From Luteimonas galliterrae (GTDB lineage: Bacteria; Pseudomonadota; Gammaproteobacteria; Xanthomonadales; Xanthomonadaceae): a stretch of 64,000 nt of DNA. The notes beneath the pieces were generated by a model. It did no database searches. It was not told the origin of the DNA and was given only the letters and a program-made list of their open reading frames with translations. The stretch covers positions 1,798,001 through 1,862,000 of the forward strand of contig NZ_JAMBEP010000001.1 of NCBI RefSeq assembly GCF_023374055.1. Reading direction: 5' to 3'. The translations under genes and the position numbers were made by a program. Positions 1 through 11,109 of the stretch are shown piece after piece. Positions within the stretch are counted from its first letter, which is position 1. Each line of letters begins with the position of its first letter.

Positions 1-2
1 TG

Positions 3-701
3 CTTCCACGCCACTGGCAACTACCGCTGCGCTACCGAGTGCAAAGCCTCGTGGGGGGGCTGGAGCCGGAATTCAAAGTTCTAGCGGATATCGTGCCGCG
101 CGGACGCGCCGCCATCGACGTGGGCGCGAACATGGGCGTTTACACATATGCGCTCGCACGCATCGCGATGCATGTCCACGCCGTCGAACCGCAAACGGCG
201 TGCTGCGAGACAATCGCCGCTTGGGCCGAGGGGCGCGGCAACGTCGAAGTGCACAACATAGGGGCGGGCGCCGCGGCAGGCCGGCTGACGCTTTACATCC
301 CCTGCCCCGGCGGCAAGCCGCTGGGTACGCGCGCCTCGTTCATACCGGTGCAGGGCGAGCACATGGAAACTTTCGTGCCGGTGCGCCCGCTGGATGAGCT
401 CGGCGTGCGCGATGTCGGCTTCATCAAGATCGATGCGGAAGGCTTCGAACGCGACGTGCTCAAGGGCGCCAAGGGCCTGCTCGACCGCGACAGGCCGAAC
501 GTCCTCATCGAGATCGATCCGCAACGCTTGCCCGCAGCTGAATTCCAGGCGACTTTCGAATTGCTGGAATCGCTCGGCTACGATGCGCACTATTACGACG
601 GGAAAGCCCTGATTCCCTGTGACGCATCCGTGCAGGCGAAGCAGCCGCATCGATACAATTTCATCTTCAAGCCGCGGCTCGCGGAAGGGAAGACGCGATG
701 A
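3..701 (+). CDS. FkbM-family methyltransferase, 5' partial
   Basis: SAM-dependent methyltransferase of the FkbM type, a family that often O-methylates sugars or polyketides. The frame is open back to the window edge, so the true start lies upstream. An internal GTG at 39 is possible but reads as mid-domain. Visible motifs are the SAM-binding IDVGANMGVY about 26 residues after that GTG, an acidic HAVEP, and the family signature KIDAEGFERDVLKGA near the middle. Its stop overlaps the next methyltransferase by ATGA, so the two are translationally coupled. Context is surface-glycan modification; the acceptor is unknown. Confidence 0.85.
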   Translation, partial: LPRHWQLPLRYRVQSLVGGLEPEFKVLADIVPRGRAAIDVGANMGVYTYALARIAMHVHAVEPQTACCETIAAWAEGRGNVEVHNIGAGAAAGRLTLYIPCPGGKPLGTRASFIPVQGEHMETFVPVRPLDELGVRDVGFIKIDAEGFERDVLKGAKGLLDRDRPNVLIEIDPQRLPAAEFQATFELLESLGYDAHYYDGKALIPCDASVQAKQPHRYNFIFKPRLAEGKTR

Positions 702-1450
702 ACGACGGCGCATACTCTCCGGCGGACAGGAAGGCGCACGTGATCCTGGATACGGAATCGCGCGTGCAGAAAGCCAGGAAGATCGTCAATCTGCTCGGCG
801 AAAACAGGATCCGGTCAGCGCGCAGGATACTGGAGATCGGCTGCGGTTCCGGGGTAATCGCCAGCGCTTTGGCCGCACTCGGCGAAGGCCGCATCGAGGT
901 GCATGCCGTTGACGTGGAAGACAACCGGACCGAGACCGACAACTATCGGTTTCACCTGGTCGGGAGCGCCGCCCTGCCGTTCGACGACGGCCATTTCGAC
1001 ATCGTCGTTAGCAACTACGTCATCGAGCATGTGGGGACGCCGGAGGAACAGGCCATTCACCTGCGCGAGATCGAACGGGTGCTCAGCGAAGCGGGTGTCG
1101 CCTATCTCGGCATACCCAACAAGTGGAGGCTCGTCGAGCCTCACTACCGTTTGCCGTTTCTGAGCTGGTTTCCGCAATCCCTCAGCGACCGCTATGTTCG
1201 CTGGAGCGGGCGCGGCACCCATTACGACTGCATCCCGCTCAGCTTGGGTCATGCGCAGGATCTGTTGGCCGGGGCGAAACTCGATTCCCGCAACATCACG
1301 CTTGCTGCTTTGCGCGAAACGTTGGCGGTGGAGAAGCCGGACAGTGCCGTCGCACGCCTGATCAACAATTTCGCCCCGGACTGGCTGCTCGCGCTCGGCC
1401 TGCCGATCATGCCGGTTTACATTTTCCTGCTCAGCAAACAGCAGGCGTGA
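698..1450 (+). CDS. Class I SAM-dependent methyltransferase
   Basis: Methyltransferase of about 250 residues with a Rossmann-type SAM site: motif I ILEIGCGSG at residues 44-52, an acidic turn following HAVDV, and the post-motif NYVIEHVGTPEEQ typical of Methyltransf_11 enzymes. The ATG overlaps the stop of the FkbM gene by four bases. The last 25 residues are hydrophobic (ALGLPIMPVYIFLLS) and may touch the membrane. It lies in a cluster of sugar-modifying genes, so a glycan acceptor is a reasonable inference, but the sequence does not show the substrate. Confidence 0.85.
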   Translation: MNDGAYSPADRKAHVILDTESRVQKARKIVNLLGENRIRSARRILEIGCGSGVIASALAALGEGRIEVHAVDVEDNRTETDNYRFHLVGSAALPFDDGHFDIVVSNYVIEHVGTPEEQAIHLREIERVLSEAGVAYLGIPNKWRLVEPHYRLPFLSWFPQSLSDRYVRWSGRGTHYDCIPLSLGHAQDLLAGAKLDSRNITLAALRETLAVEKPDSAVARLINNFAPDWLLALGLPIMPVYIFLLSKQQA

Positions 1451-1499
1451 AGTCGCCGCACGAGCGCACCGCCACTGCAACCATGAAACGCCATTCGCC

Positions 1500-2180
1500 A
1501 TGACCGATATCGAAGAACAGATCCGCATGCATTCCGGCGAGTACGTCGACGACTACGAACGCAAGCCGATCTCGAGGATCGCGCGCCTCGTACCGCGGAT
1601 GGCGCTGGGCAACGGAGAGGAACTGGCCGATTTCGCCTGCGGCAACGCCATGCTGCTCCCGGTCACCTATCGCCTCGTGAAACACTACCACGGCGTCGAT
1701 TTCTCTCCGGATTTCATCGCAGCGGCAAAGCGGCGCGCGCAGTCTTTGGGGGCCGACAACGCCACCTTTTACTGCCAGGACATCATCGATTTCTGCGGCG
1801 CCCGGCCCGAGGCGTTCGATGTGGCGACGGCACTCGATTTCTCGGAGCATATCGACGACGACGACTTCGTAGCCATATTCTCGGCGATACGTTCTTCGCT
1901 GCGCCCGAACGGACGCTTGTACCTGCACACTCCCAATCTGACGTTCTTCCTCGAACTCCTCAAACAGCGCGGCATCTTGCGCCAGTTCCCGCAGCACATC
2001 GCCGTGCGCGACGCCGGGCATAACGTGCGGTTGCTGGAACGCTGCGGGTTCGGCCGCGCGCGGATCAAGGTCGACGAGATCCCCCACTACAACGTAATGC
2101 GCGCCGTCCACCCGCTCCGCGCCGTGCCCGGCATCGGTAAATTCTTCGCCGCACGACTGTTCGTCGAGTGCCGGAAATGA
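1500..2180 (+). CDS. Class I SAM-dependent methyltransferase
   Basis: Protein of 226 residues with a degenerate SAM motif I (LADFACGNAML, residues 42-52) and an acidic GVDFSP at 65-70, followed by ALDFSEHIDDDDF, which takes the place of the usual motif after strand 4. This is the third methyltransferase in a row on this strand, 49 bases after the second, so one transcript is likely. Its stop overlaps the next start by ATGA. Function is inferred only as methylation within the surface-polysaccharide locus. Confidence 0.8.
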   Translation: MTDIEEQIRMHSGEYVDDYERKPISRIARLVPRMALGNGEELADFACGNAMLLPVTYRLVKHYHGVDFSPDFIAAAKRRAQSLGADNATFYCQDIIDFCGARPEAFDVATALDFSEHIDDDDFVAIFSAIRSSLRPNGRLYLHTPNLTFFLELLKQRGILRQFPQHIAVRDAGHNVRLLERCGFGRARIKVDEIPHYNVMRAVHPLRAVPGIGKFFAARLFVECRK

Positions 2181-3139
2181 TCCATCGGCCAGCGATCAAA
2201 ATCGTCGGCCTGCTGCTATCCCTGGCCTGTCTGGCCTTCTTCGCCAACGAAGCGTACCGGGCGTTCGCCCACCAACCCGCGTCGCTGGCCGATTCCTCGT
2301 TGTTGCGGGCCATCCCGATCGCGATGATCCCTTTTTTGCTCGCCTATGCCGCGCTGGCGGGCGCCTGGTATTGCCTGCTCAGGCTGCTTGGCTTGAAAGC
2401 TTCGCCCTCGCTCGCATTGGGAATCTACCTGGTCACCCAAATCGCAAAATACCTGCCGGGCAACGTAGGACACCACATCGGGCGTGTTTATCTGGCGGGC
2501 CGCCACGGCTTGCCTGCCTTCCGCGTGGGCTTGAGCATGGTCGCAGAGATGCTGCTGATCGTGGCGACTGCGTGCTTACTCAGCCTGCCTCTGGCGCCGA
2601 CGCTCGTCGAACGGCTGAGCGCCAGCAAATGGGGTCAGAATACTGTCTTCTATGCCGGCGCGGCGATCGTTATCGGCTTGTCCGCGACGCTCTATCTACT
2701 TCGTCGTCATCACGCAATCGCCTCGGCGCGCAGCCACTTGCGCGCGGCCATTCGCGAGGCACGCGATGGGCGCGCGCCCTGGTTCCTTATCGGCGCCATA
2801 GCCCTCAGCGTGCTTGGACTTGCGTTGGCCGGCTCCAGCCTGGTGGCGCTGTTTGCCTTGGCCGCACCATTGACCGCCGGCATGCTGGCCAAGGGCGTCG
2901 CCTTGGTTTGCGTGGCGTGGATCGCCGGATTCTTGACCCCGGGTGCGCCCGCCGGCCTAGGCGTGCGCGAAGCCATTCTGCTTGCGGGCCTGAGCAGCAT
3001 GTTCGATCGCCAACTGTCGCTGGAAGCGACGATCATGTTCCGGGGCGTGTCGGTAGCGTCCGATTTGATCGCCTTCATTTGTGGGGTGTTGCTGCTGCGG
3101 CGCTCGCGCGAAATCCCTTCCACCCTTGCCGATCCGTGA
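2177..3139 (+). CDS. Lysylphosphatidylglycerol synthase TM-like flippase-domain protein
   Basis: Integral membrane protein of about 320 residues with roughly eight hydrophobic segments. YLPGNVGH and LTPGAPAGLGVREA are the two conserved loops of the LPG_synthase_TM (UPF0104) family. Members with no soluble synthase domain, as here, are found in glycan clusters and are thought to move lipid-linked substrates, but biochemical roles are poorly settled. I chose the ATG at 2177, which forms an ATGA overlap with the preceding stop; a GTG at 2168 would add three residues. It is followed by a GT2 enzyme, a common pairing. Confidence 0.8.
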   Translation: MIHRPAIKIVGLLLSLACLAFFANEAYRAFAHQPASLADSSLLRAIPIAMIPFLLAYAALAGAWYCLLRLLGLKASPSLALGIYLVTQIAKYLPGNVGHHIGRVYLAGRHGLPAFRVGLSMVAEMLLIVATACLLSLPLAPTLVERLSASKWGQNTVFYAGAAIVIGLSATLYLLRRHHAIASARSHLRAAIREARDGRAPWFLIGAIALSVLGLALAGSSLVALFALAAPLTAGMLAKGVALVCVAWIAGFLTPGAPAGLGVREAILLAGLSSMFDRQLSLEATIMFRGVSVASDLIAFICGVLLLRRSREIPSTLADP

Positions 3140-3227
3140 AGCGGCCCGCCTGCCCGCCGGCCTATCTGCGGAGATGACCCGCCTGCCATAATGGGTCCGC
3201 CGCCCCATCGCCAAAGAGCCCGATCCG

Positions 3228-4181
3228 ATGAAGCTGATCATCCAGATGCCCTGCCTGAACGAAACCGGCACCCTGGCAATCGCACTGGATGCCTTGCCGC
3301 GATCGGTACCTGGATTCGACGAGGTCGAGTGGCTGGTCGTCGATGACGGCTCGACCGACAACACGGCCGAACTGGCCAAGCAATTGGGCGTCGATCATGT
3401 CGTCCGCCATCCGGTCAATCGCGGTTTGGCCGCGGCTTTCATGACCGGGCTCGACGCCTGCCTTCGCCTAGGCGCCGATGTCATCGTGAATACCGACGCT
3501 GATAACCAATACTGCGGCGAGGACATACCCAAGCTCACCGGACCAGTGCTCGCCCAGGAAGCCGATATCGTCATCGGCGCCCGGCCGATCGATCAGACCG
3601 AGCACTTCTCTTGGATTAAAAAGAAGCTGCAGCGCCTGGGCAGCTGGGCCGTACGCGTAGCCAGCAAGACCGACGTGGCCGATGCCCCGAGTGGTTTCCG
3701 CGCTATGTCCCGCGAAGCCGCGATGCGGCTCAACGTGTTCAATGCCTACACCTATACCCTGGAAACCATCATCCAAGCCGGACAGAGCAACTTGCGCATC
3801 GCGTCCGTACCGATACGCACCAACGCCGAACTCCGCCCGTCGCGTCTGGTCAAGAGCATCCCCAGTTACGTGCGCCGTTCGCTGATCACCATACTTCGTA
3901 TATTCGTGATCTACCGTCCTGTGGCCTTCTTTTTCTGGCCAGCGGTGCTGTTCGGCGCCGTAGGCGGGGTCGCCGTTTTGCGTTTCCTATATTTCTATTT
4001 CGTGGCCGCGTCCGGCGGCGGCCACGTTCAGTCGCTCATCATCGGAGCGATGTGCATCGTGCTCAGCGCTCTGTTGTTCATGATCGCGCTGCTTGCGGAC
4101 ATGATCTCGGCCAACCGCAAACTGCTCGAGCGAATCGCGCTGCGGCTCCAGAAGATCGAACACAACATCCCCGCGAAGTGA
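3228..4181 (+). CDS. GT2 glycosyltransferase, polyprenyl-phosphate sugar synthase type
   Basis: Family 2 glycosyltransferase of 317 residues. The A-fold motifs are clear: CLNE at the start, VVDDGSTD near residues 37-44 and TDADNQY near 90. They are followed by two C-terminal hydrophobic segments (about 230-255 and 268-292), the shape of DPM/ArnC/GtrB-like enzymes that charge undecaprenyl or dolichyl phosphate with a sugar at the cytoplasmic face. The neighbouring flippase-like protein and the polytopic GT encoded at 4233-6698 would complete such a pathway. Donor sugar unknown. It is the last gene of the plus-strand group and converges on the next gene. Confidence 0.85.
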   Translation: MKLIIQMPCLNETGTLAIALDALPRSVPGFDEVEWLVVDDGSTDNTAELAKQLGVDHVVRHPVNRGLAAAFMTGLDACLRLGADVIVNTDADNQYCGEDIPKLTGPVLAQEADIVIGARPIDQTEHFSWIKKKLQRLGSWAVRVASKTDVADAPSGFRAMSREAAMRLNVFNAYTYTLETIIQAGQSNLRIASVPIRTNAELRPSRLVKSIPSYVRRSLITILRIFVIYRPVAFFFWPAVLFGAVGGVAVLRFLYFYFVAASGGGHVQSLIIGAMCIVLSALLFMIALLADMISANRKLLERIALRLQKIEHNIPAK

Positions 4182-4232
4182 CTTGGCTCTGGCAGCGTGC
4201 CAGGATGCCGCGCATGCGACGCATGGCGTTGG

Positions 4233-6698
4233 CTATCGAATCGTCATCGCTTCCAGGCCGAAGGCGAGTTGCCGTCCGTCTGACGATTCGCCAAGACTCA
4301 ACGGAGAAGCCGCATCCGGCGTTTCGAGCTCCAGGGTCAGGCCTTCCGAATCGGGTAACGGTGCCAGGGGCGCCAGGGGTACGACCAATTCCACCCGCGA
4401 CGCGGGATGGCGAACCTCGGTTTCCATCAGCGTGCGCCGGTCCCTGAGCACCCTTATCCGTTGCAGCGGCGCGCCGGGTCGCGTGTAGACGCGTCCTTTC
4501 AATACCAGTTCGCGGGCCGACTGATCGGGCGCCAACACGGTTTGTGGCAACTTGATTTGCGCCCGCGTGGAGTTCGTCCATACGCCCCACCCCTCCGGCG
4601 AACTCCAGCCAGAGCCCAATATATCTTTGCTTCGCCAGCTGATTGCGCACTTGAGCCGCGTTTCTGCATCAGCCAAGCGGTGCAACCGCAGTTCCAAGTC
4701 GTATCTCGGCCCGACCGACGTCGGCGGAGAAGAGCCATGCTTGAACGCCATCGTCAACAGTCTGATGGATTCGACCGGAACGAATCCCGCCCGCCTCTCC
4801 GGATCGTCCGAGACGAGATAGACATCATCGTATTTCTTGTCCAACGCCGCGATATAGTCGGCATTGCATAAATCATCGGCGTTTATCCGGATCGCATTCA
4901 ATCCATACGAATACACCAGAGGTGTTTTTAGCTCCCTTGAGAAGGAAAAGTTGAGCGATGAATCGAGCAGGATGATGTCTCCTCGATCCGCCAACGCGGC
5001 CATCCTGTCCAGGGATTCGAGCGTGCCGCCGTTTTCTTCCTTCCCCAACTGCATGAACGACAACGCGAGGCACCAGATCCCCCCAAGCGCCAGCAGTGTT
5101 CTCAGCCAAACCTGAGCGGCAGTTGCCGACGCCGACGCGCACAGTGTGAACAGCAAGAGATACGGGACGAATTCGCTGACCAGGTACCGTGCGTAGTAAG
5201 GCTGGTATGGCAAATACCAAAGCAAGACGCATACATGGGCGAAGAAGCATATAGCGAAGAAAAGCAACAGACGGAGCTCCATCGCTAGACTGCGGCGAAA
5301 TGAAGCGACGAAAAAGGCGGCCATGATGAAAGGCGACAGATACACCGTACCGGCCACGAAGCTGTTCGCAGCAACCGCGCGCCATCCCTGGTGCGAGAGC
5401 CGCAACCGGGTGCCCAGCCAAGGGTCCTGGCTGTAGGCGTCCGTAAACCCCAGACGATACGCCTTGTACAACGCGATCGCGGCAAACAGCACGGCCAGGA
5501 AGGGAAGGGCTTTGCCGCCGAAGCCGGCAAGCCTCCTCAGCCAATCGAGCTTCCAGTCGCGACGAACCACTATCCATAAGGCAACGCAGGTTGCCGCTGC
5601 CAACCCGATCAACGACAACAAAATCCCTTTCCAACGGTCGCCGAGCAAAGGACCGAATGCGCCCGCGTAGATGTCGCGGGCATAGGGGGCGGACCACTTG
5701 AGGCCGTACAGCACGCTTACCACGTAGAGCGATACGACTGCGCCTACCCATAACAGCAGGGCACGCCTGCGCTCGGAAGTGCCCTCGAACAGAAGGACCG
5801 TCACGAAAACAGCCAACACGAACGGCATGTACATGAAGCCGGAGATGCGGGTCGCGAATACCAGCCCGAACGCGGCGGCCGAGAGAACCAGCATGCGCGC
5901 TCCGCCGCCCTCGTCCCGGCTCCGCCAGTACAATGCCACGAAGGTCAATGCCATGGCCGAGAATGCCATGGTCGGCACTTCCGTCAGCGGAAACTTGGAA
6001 AAGAAAGCGTGCAGCGGGTTGACCGCCAGCAGCAGTCCTGCCGCCAAGCCGACGCGAGCGCTGCCGGTCAACATCTGCGCCAAGCATTGGAAATACAGCA
6101 AGGAAAGCAACGACAGGAATACCAGCCCATACACCGCAAAACCAGGGCCGCCGCCCAGTTCAAAGAGCGCAAGCCAAACAGGAAAGAGGTGATAGAACTG
6201 AAAGACCAGGCCGTCGGCGGTGGTGTAGTTGCCCGGCAGGTATGACGGCGCGTAATTGGCGGCCTGGTAGAGCATTCGATGAGCCGGATCGGTCATGCCG
6301 GCCAGAACGTGGTCGACGGGCTGAAGCGCACCCGTCCTGGCCAGTTCCATGGCCATGTTCATGTAGAGGCCTTGATCCTGACCTCCCAATACATAGACGT
6401 ATGGCGTAAGCCGGAAGAACAGGCCTACGCCTAGGACGAGGGCTATTTGCCAAAGCGGCGGAAACCAACCCGAAACCAGCGCCGAGCGGCGGGTCAGATA
6501 GCCGTATCCGCCGGCCATCCCGACCGCCGCAAGCCATATCTGAGGAGCGCTGAAGATGCCCAGGCGCAAGCTCAGCAAGCCGGCGGCAGACATCGACAAC
6601 ACCCAAACGGTCAGCAATTCGATTGCACGGCCCGTGTCGCGGAAAATATACGCGTTGGCGCTTGGGCTTGAAAGATTCACTGCTCGCCTCCTCCCCAT
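4233..6698 (-). CDS. Polytopic membrane glycosyltransferase-like protein (GT39/ArnT fold suspected)
   Basis: Large protein of 821 residues. About a dozen hydrophobic segments fill residues 25-530, followed by a roughly 280-residue soluble C-terminal part rich in beta-like sequence. An acidic GGQDQGLYMNM in the first periplasmic loop resembles the Asp-containing loop of GT-C enzymes (PMT, ArnT, GT83). A role transferring a polyprenyl-linked sugar onto a glycan or lipid A outside the membrane is an inference; the family could not be confirmed by eye. It lies 16 bases after the tandem GT4 gene and is the last gene of the minus-strand series. Confidence 0.7.
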   Translation of the reverse strand: MGRRRAVNLSSPSANAYIFRDTGRAIELLTVWVLSMSAAGLLSLRLGIFSAPQIWLAAVGMAGGYGYLTRRSALVSGWFPPLWQIALVLGVGLFFRLTPYVYVLGGQDQGLYMNMAMELARTGALQPVDHVLAGMTDPAHRMLYQAANYAPSYLPGNYTTADGLVFQFYHLFPVWLALFELGGGPGFAVYGLVFLSLLSLLYFQCLAQMLTGSARVGLAAGLLLAVNPLHAFFSKFPLTEVPTMAFSAMALTFVALYWRSRDEGGGARMLVLSAAAFGLVFATRISGFMYMPFVLAVFVTVLLFEGTSERRRALLLWVGAVVSLYVVSVLYGLKWSAPYARDIYAGAFGPLLGDRWKGILLSLIGLAAATCVALWIVVRRDWKLDWLRRLAGFGGKALPFLAVLFAAIALYKAYRLGFTDAYSQDPWLGTRLRLSHQGWRAVAANSFVAGTVYLSPFIMAAFFVASFRRSLAMELRLLLFFAICFFAHVCVLLWYLPYQPYYARYLVSEFVPYLLLFTLCASASATAAQVWLRTLLALGGIWCLALSFMQLGKEENGGTLESLDRMAALADRGDIILLDSSLNFSFSRELKTPLVYSYGLNAIRINADDLCNADYIAALDKKYDDVYLVSDDPERRAGFVPVESIRLLTMAFKHGSSPPTSVGPRYDLELRLHRLADAETRLKCAISWRSKDILGSGWSSPEGWGVWTNSTRAQIKLPQTVLAPDQSARELVLKGRVYTRPGAPLQRIRVLRDRRTLMETEVRHPASRVELVVPLAPLAPLPDSEGLTLELETPDAASPLSLGESSDGRQLAFGLEAMTIR

Positions 6699-6714
6699 CG
6701 AATCCCCCTAGGCA

Positions 6715-9180
6715 CTATCGGCGAAGCATTTCCCCCAACCTGCGCGCGGCTTCGGACCAACTATGCCATTTGAATCCTGGCAGCCTGCCGGCCCGATTGT
6801 CCATAGCGAGCGAGGATTTGATGGCGGCCGCAAGCTCGATCGGCTGAGCTGCCGGAAAATAGAGGGCATGGTCTGCGGCGATCTCCCGAAACACAGGAAT
6901 ATCGCTCAGCAACAAAGGCACGCCAAGGCTCCCAGCCTCGACCACTGGCAGCCCGAATCCTTCGGCGATCGACGCCTGGATCAGGCCCGCCGCGTGCTGC
7001 AGCAATTCGCCGATATCGCTGTCGCTCGCGCCTTGCAGCCAGACCAGGCGCCGGCCGTTTTCCGGATGGGCTTCGAGCCGCGCGGCCAGCTCGTCGACGT
7101 TCCAACCGCGCTTGCCTATGATCACAAGACCCGCGTCCACGCCCTCAGCCCACAGACGCTCGAATGCTTCGAGTACGGTAGCGTAATCCTTCCTTGGTTC
7201 GATCGTTCCGATCGCTGCGAATACAGGACGCCCGCCCATGATCCGCAGCAACTCGCCGATCTTTTGCCCTCCTGCAACCGGCGATGCGGCCAGATCGCAA
7301 CCCAGATGCACGCTGCGGGCCCATGGGCGCCTGGGCCCGCCATCGGCAAGCACTTCGTCCATGAATGCTTCCAGATCGCGACGGGTCGACTCGGAATTGC
7401 AGATGAAGCCGTCCGCCGTCCTGATCGCGTGCGTGAGCCAGCGACGAAACACCGGCGGCATGACGGGATCGCACGTTTCCGGAAGTCGTATCGGTATCAG
7501 ATCGTGCACCATCCAAACCACTTCCGCCCCCGCTTGCCACGCGGTCCAGTGAAAATAGTCGAAGCGCTCCGGGGACCACCACGAAGAATCAAGCATGAAT
7601 ACGATATCGCCGGGCCTCGGCGCTACAAGGACGTCCTCGCCTTCGCAGGAAACACCGAGCCGATCGCGGGCGAATTCTCTAGCATAATGGACGCCCTGCT
7701 CGGTCCATTGGAAAGGCTCGACAACCAGATCCGCATCGGTTCTGGCCAAAGTCGCCAAACCCGCGAAGAAATTCCGAGTCACCCGTTGCACGCCGGTATG
7801 GGCGTCGAGACGGATGATCTCGGTGATGTCGACCAGAATGCGCCGCTGCAGACCTTGTTCTATCGCAAGCAGGCCGCATTCCAGCGATCGCTCGGCGGGC
7901 CCGGCAGCATCGAGGCAAGCGCTCGCCAAGACCTTGATATCGCCGTCGGATGGCCAATTGCGAGCCGGCGCAGTCTCCGGCGGCGGCAGTCCGCGCAACG
8001 CTTCGAGGGCCAGCCCGGCCGTCCTTTCCCAAGTGAATCCCAGCGCATGCTCCCTCGCTCCGCGACGCAGCGATTCGCGAAAGCCGTCGTCTTCAAGGGC
8101 CCTTCTCAGCAATGCGGCGCTCTTGCGGCGATCGCGGGGGTCGAACAGCATGCGCGGGTCGTGCGCGACTTCAGGCAAGGAGCCCAAGCTGGAAGACAGG
8201 ACAGGCGCTCCCATAGCCATCGCTTCGAGGACCGGAAGACCGAACCCTTCATAGATCGAGGGGAAGAAGAACACCTGGCAATGCCGATAGAGCGCGGCCA
8301 GCGTAGCATCGCTGACCTTGCCCAGCACGCGCACGTTGGCCGCCAGGCGGCTGTGCTTGCCGGCCAACGCCTCGCGGACATCGTCGCCGACCTGAGTCAG
8401 CACGAGGAGATGGCCCCGGCGCAGGCCTTCGGGCAGATCGGCGAAGGCGTCGAGGGCGCCGATGGTGTTTTTGCGCCAATCGCCGTTACCGACCATCAAC
8501 ACATAGGGCCGGTCTATGCCGTGGACGGCGAGTTCGCTGCGAGCCTCGTGGTTCTTGCCGGCGCGCAGCAGCGAAGCATCGAATCCTGCCGAAACCACTT
8601 TGATGTGCTGCGACGGAATGTCCAAATGGCTGATCAGATCGCTTCTGGTCGCCTCCGAAATGGACAGCAGCAAATCGAAATTCTTTACTTCCTCGAGCCG
8701 TCCCCTATACCAGTCGGTCACGAATTCGCCGCTTGGAAGATACTTCTCCGGAAACAGCAGCGGGATGATGTCATACATGACGACCGCGGTACGCGTGCCG
8801 CGCAGAAGCTCCCAATCCAGGGCCGTGGTATAGCAACTGCCGGTCTCGAACAGGCTGGCTATCAGCAGGACATCCGGGCTGAGTGACCGGAAGAACAATG
8901 AGCGAAGCTGTCCCGCGGCATCACGCAAGTTCGGGGATAGATCGCTGAAACTGCTGGAAGGATAACCGTACGCCGCGACCTGGGCCGCGATGCCGCGACC
9001 GCGCAGTTCCTCGCGCAAATCGCGCAGCCGTTGCGGATCCGCCATGTCCGCGCAGATGATCAGCTCGTCGCCGGCGCGCAGCTGCATGGACAAGGACTCG
9101 ACCAAGCTCATCGCATAGCGGCCGATTCCCCGGTCTCGCGAATCCGTCTGACAAGCCTGCAGGTCGACCGCAATACGCAT
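6715..9180 (-). CDS. Tandem two-domain GT4 glycosyltransferase
   Basis: Single chain of 821 residues with two complete GT-B/GT4 units. Unit one covers about residues 1-400 and carries EGFGLPVLEA at 311-320. Unit two starts at about 449 (LVDITEIIRLDAH) and carries EGFGLPVVEA at 740-749. The Glu/Gly/Phe/Gly pattern is the nucleotide-sugar site of family 4. Two fused transferases usually add two consecutive sugars, as in mannan- or rhamnan-type O-antigen polymerases. The start is the ATG at 9180; the reading frame stays open upstream but overlaps gmd and reads as low-complexity shadow. Gmd/Rmd next door suggest GDP-rhamnose as one donor. Confidence 0.85.
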   Translation of the reverse strand: MRIAVDLQACQTDSRDRGIGRYAMSLVESLSMQLRAGDELIICADMADPQRLRDLREELRGRGIAAQVAAYGYPSSSFSDLSPNLRDAAGQLRSLFFRSLSPDVLLIASLFETGSCYTTALDWELLRGTRTAVVMYDIIPLLFPEKYLPSGEFVTDWYRGRLEEVKNFDLLLSISEATRSDLISHLDIPSQHIKVVSAGFDASLLRAGKNHEARSELAVHGIDRPYVLMVGNGDWRKNTIGALDAFADLPEGLRRGHLLVLTQVGDDVREALAGKHSRLAANVRVLGKVSDATLAALYRHCQVFFFPSIYEGFGLPVLEAMAMGAPVLSSSLGSLPEVAHDPRMLFDPRDRRKSAALLRRALEDDGFRESLRRGAREHALGFTWERTAGLALEALRGLPPPETAPARNWPSDGDIKVLASACLDAAGPAERSLECGLLAIEQGLQRRILVDITEIIRLDAHTGVQRVTRNFFAGLATLARTDADLVVEPFQWTEQGVHYAREFARDRLGVSCEGEDVLVAPRPGDIVFMLDSSWWSPERFDYFHWTAWQAGAEVVWMVHDLIPIRLPETCDPVMPPVFRRWLTHAIRTADGFICNSESTRRDLEAFMDEVLADGGPRRPWARSVHLGCDLAASPVAGGQKIGELLRIMGGRPVFAAIGTIEPRKDYATVLEAFERLWAEGVDAGLVIIGKRGWNVDELAARLEAHPENGRRLVWLQGASDSDIGELLQHAAGLIQASIAEGFGLPVVEAGSLGVPLLLSDIPVFREIAADHALYFPAAQPIELAAAIKSSLAMDNRAGRLPGFKWHSWSEAARRLGEMLRR

Positions 9181-9200
9181 ATTTAATCCCGCGTGTCGTC

Positions 9201-11107
<1,907 letters not shown>

Positions 11108-11109
11108 GA

